Shown here one piece after another: positions 62,793 through 64,000 of a stretch of 64,000 nt of DNA (position 1 is the first letter of the stretch; the number at the start of each line of letters is the position of its first letter). The DNA comes from Pseudomonas sp. (lineage in GTDB: Bacteria; Pseudomonadota; Gammaproteobacteria; Pseudomonadales; Pseudomonadaceae), in NCBI RefSeq assembly GCF_028293835.1, contig NZ_JAQGNX010000107.1:1-64000 (forward strand). The letters run 5' to 3'. The position numbers were made by a program, and so were the translations under genes. The notes beneath the pieces were generated by a model that was not told where the DNA came from, made no database searches, and saw only the letters and a list, made by a program, of their open reading frames with translations.

Positions 62793-62850
62793 ACCCACCC
62801 GCATTACCGTCGATAAAAACGTAGCGTTAAAACGCCCATAGGAGCTTCGG

Positions 62851-63918
62851 ATGAAACATCTTTTCCTGGCATCACTGTTAGGTTCGACCATTGCACTGTG
62901 CACCGCAGCCATGGCCGCTGATACCGATTTGCAAACCCTGGAGGCCGCAGCCAAAGCGGAGGGTGCGGTGAATAGCGTCGGCATGCCCGACGATTGGGCC
63001 AACTGGAAAGGCACGTGGGAAGACCTGGCCAAGACCTATGGCCTGAAGCACATCGACACCGACATGAGCTCGGCTCAGGAAGTCGCCAAATTCGCCGCTG
63101 AAAAAGACAATGCCAGTGCGGATATCGGCGATGTTGGTGCAGCCTTCGGCCCTATCGCTGTAAAACAGGGCGTTACCCAGCCGTACAAGCCAAGCACCTG
63201 GGCTCAGGTCCCGGATTGGGCTAAAGACAAAGATGGCAACTGGGCATTGGCCTACACCGGCACCATCGCTTTCATCATCAACAAAAAGCTGCTGCACGGC
63301 TCCGACGCCCCGACAAGCTGGGCTGACCTGGCGAAAGGCAAATACAAAGTCTCTATCGGTGACGTCAGCACCGCCGCTCAGGCTGCCAACGGCGTACTGG
63401 CTGCAGCCATTGCCAACGGTGGCGATGAGAAAAACATCGAGCCAGCCCTGTTGATGTTCAACAAACTGGCTAAAGAAGGTCGTTTGTCACTGGCTAACCC
63501 GACCATTGCCACCATGGAAAAAGGCGAAATCGAAGTCGGCGTCGTCTGGGACTTCAACGGCCTGAGCTATCGCGACAAGATGGTCAACAAAGACGATTAC
63601 ATCGTGCTGATCCCGTCTGACGGTTCGGTGATTTCGGGCTACACCACCATCATCAACAAATACGCCAAGCACCCGAACGCGGCCAAACTGGCGCGGGAAT
63701 ACATCTTCAGCGATGCGGGTCAAACCAACCTGGCCCGTGGCAACGCACGTCCGATCCGTGCCGATCACCTGACCTTGCCAGCTGACGTGCAGGCCAAACT
63801 GCTGCCGAACGAGCAATACAAGAAAGTGACGCCAATCAAAGACGCGGACGCTTGGGAAAAAACCTCCAAGTCCCTGCCGAAGAAGTGGAACGAGCAAGTC
63901 ATTATCGACATGAAGTGA
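62851..63918 (+). CDS. ABC transporter periplasmic solute-binding protein
   Basis: 355 residues with a signal peptide (MKHLFLASLLGSTIALCTAAMA). Family 1/FutA1-AfuA/PotD-like fold: QTLEAAAKAEGAVNSVGMPDDWANW (key AKAEGAVNSVGMPD), DIGDVGAAFGPIAVKQGVTQPY, and ISGYTTIINKYAKHPNAAKLAREYI. GGAGC precedes the ATG. The gene is divergent from the GntR regulator; permeases and ATPase would lie beyond the window. I recall the P. aeruginosa equivalents as PA3249-PA3253. Ligand unknown: polyamine, ferric iron and aminoethylphosphonate binders share this fold. Confidence 0.9.
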   Translation: MKHLFLASLLGSTIALCTAAMAADTDLQTLEAAAKAEGAVNSVGMPDDWANWKGTWEDLAKTYGLKHIDTDMSSAQEVAKFAAEKDNASADIGDVGAAFGPIAVKQGVTQPYKPSTWAQVPDWAKDKDGNWALAYTGTIAFIINKKLLHGSDAPTSWADLAKGKYKVSIGDVSTAAQAANGVLAAAIANGGDEKNIEPALLMFNKLAKEGRLSLANPTIATMEKGEIEVGVVWDFNGLSYRDKMVNKDDYIVLIPSDGSVISGYTTIINKYAKHPNAAKLAREYIFSDAGQTNLARGNARPIRADHLTLPADVQAKLLPNEQYKKVTPIKDADAWEKTSKSLPKKWNEQVIIDMK

Positions 63919-63968
63919 TAACACCCTCGCTGTAGGAACTCGCCCTCAATGAACGGGGCACACGTCCT

Positions 63969-64000
63969 CTGTAGGCGCTGCCGAAGGCTGCGAACGATAT
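63969..64000. repeat. REP-type element, family B (cut by window end)
   Basis: Left arm only: GTAGGCGCTGCCGAAGGCTG. The inner hairpin and right arm would lie beyond base 64000. Confidence 0.75.

Larger units (their letters stand above)
62492..62850. other. Intergenic region between divergent gntR and solute-binding genes
   Basis: 359 bases with no gene. Contains the candidate operators at 62502-62515 and 62781-62792 and an AT-rich stretch (62630-62670) that may hold promoter elements. No CbrB or sigma-54 site was seen. Confidence 0.6.

Overview
The window is chromosomal DNA of a fluorescent-group Pseudomonas, close to P. fluorescens. The basis is the gene content and order (cpxRA with a Spy-like gene, recQ beside a marR gene, pap, the NAGGN osmolyte cluster, actP-yjcH-betX, htrB/minCDE/rluA/apeB), the high-GC codon usage, and many short intergenic REP-type inverted repeats. 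Gene families are recognised from memory and by reading motifs; no database search was run. No rRNA, tRNA, prophage, integrase, insertion sequence or CRISPR array was seen.

Layout. 1-3.1 kb: end of an SH3/YgiM-like membrane protein, then cpxR, a Spy/CpxP-like periplasmic gene behind a candidate CpxR box, and cpxA. 3.1-11.8 kb: nitroreductase, AraC regulator, an HD-domain protein related to diiron oxygenases, a SelW-like thioredoxin-fold protein, a FimV-like polar protein, a MarR regulator with a palindromic operator, recQ and a YecA-family gene. 11.9-23.1 kb: a complete LapA/MapA-type biofilm adhesin system. It has a 1892-residue RTX adhesin with a retention module, a TAAG protease site and a von Willebrand A domain, and divergent genes for its TolC, ABC and HlyD-type secretion proteins. 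A FleQ-box-like palindrome lies between them. 23.2-31 kb: thiolase, polyphosphate:AMP phosphotransferase, mnmC and two tandem DUF1254 secreted proteins. 31-35.3 kb: an ABC ATPase, an FtsX-type permease and an AttH/CrtC-like lipoprotein in one overlapping operon.

35.5-40.7 kb: the N-acetylglutaminylglutamine amide (NAGGN) osmoprotectant genes (amidotransferase, GNAT/ATP-grasp synthetase, M42 peptidase) and a YheU gene. 40.9-46.4 kb: a CsrA/Rsm paralogue, YnfA, an SDR oxidoreductase, small membrane proteins, the acetate permease pair actP-yjcH and a betaine-binding protein. 46.8-51.7 kb: a membrane GH17 protein; an untranslated locus that reads as a CrcZ/CrcY/CrcX-family Hfq-sequestering RNA behind a sigma-54 promoter; then a small membrane protein and an alpha/beta-hydrolase overlapping an MlaA gene. 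51.9-64 kb: pirin, patatin, htrB, minCDE, rluA, apeB, a large MscS channel, and a GntR regulator divergent from a solute-binding protein with two related palindromes between them.

The most interesting items are the adhesin/secretion locus with its possible FleQ and LapG control points, the Crc-antagonist RNA locus, a covarying base pair in the inner stem of one REP family, and several candidate operators for local regulators.
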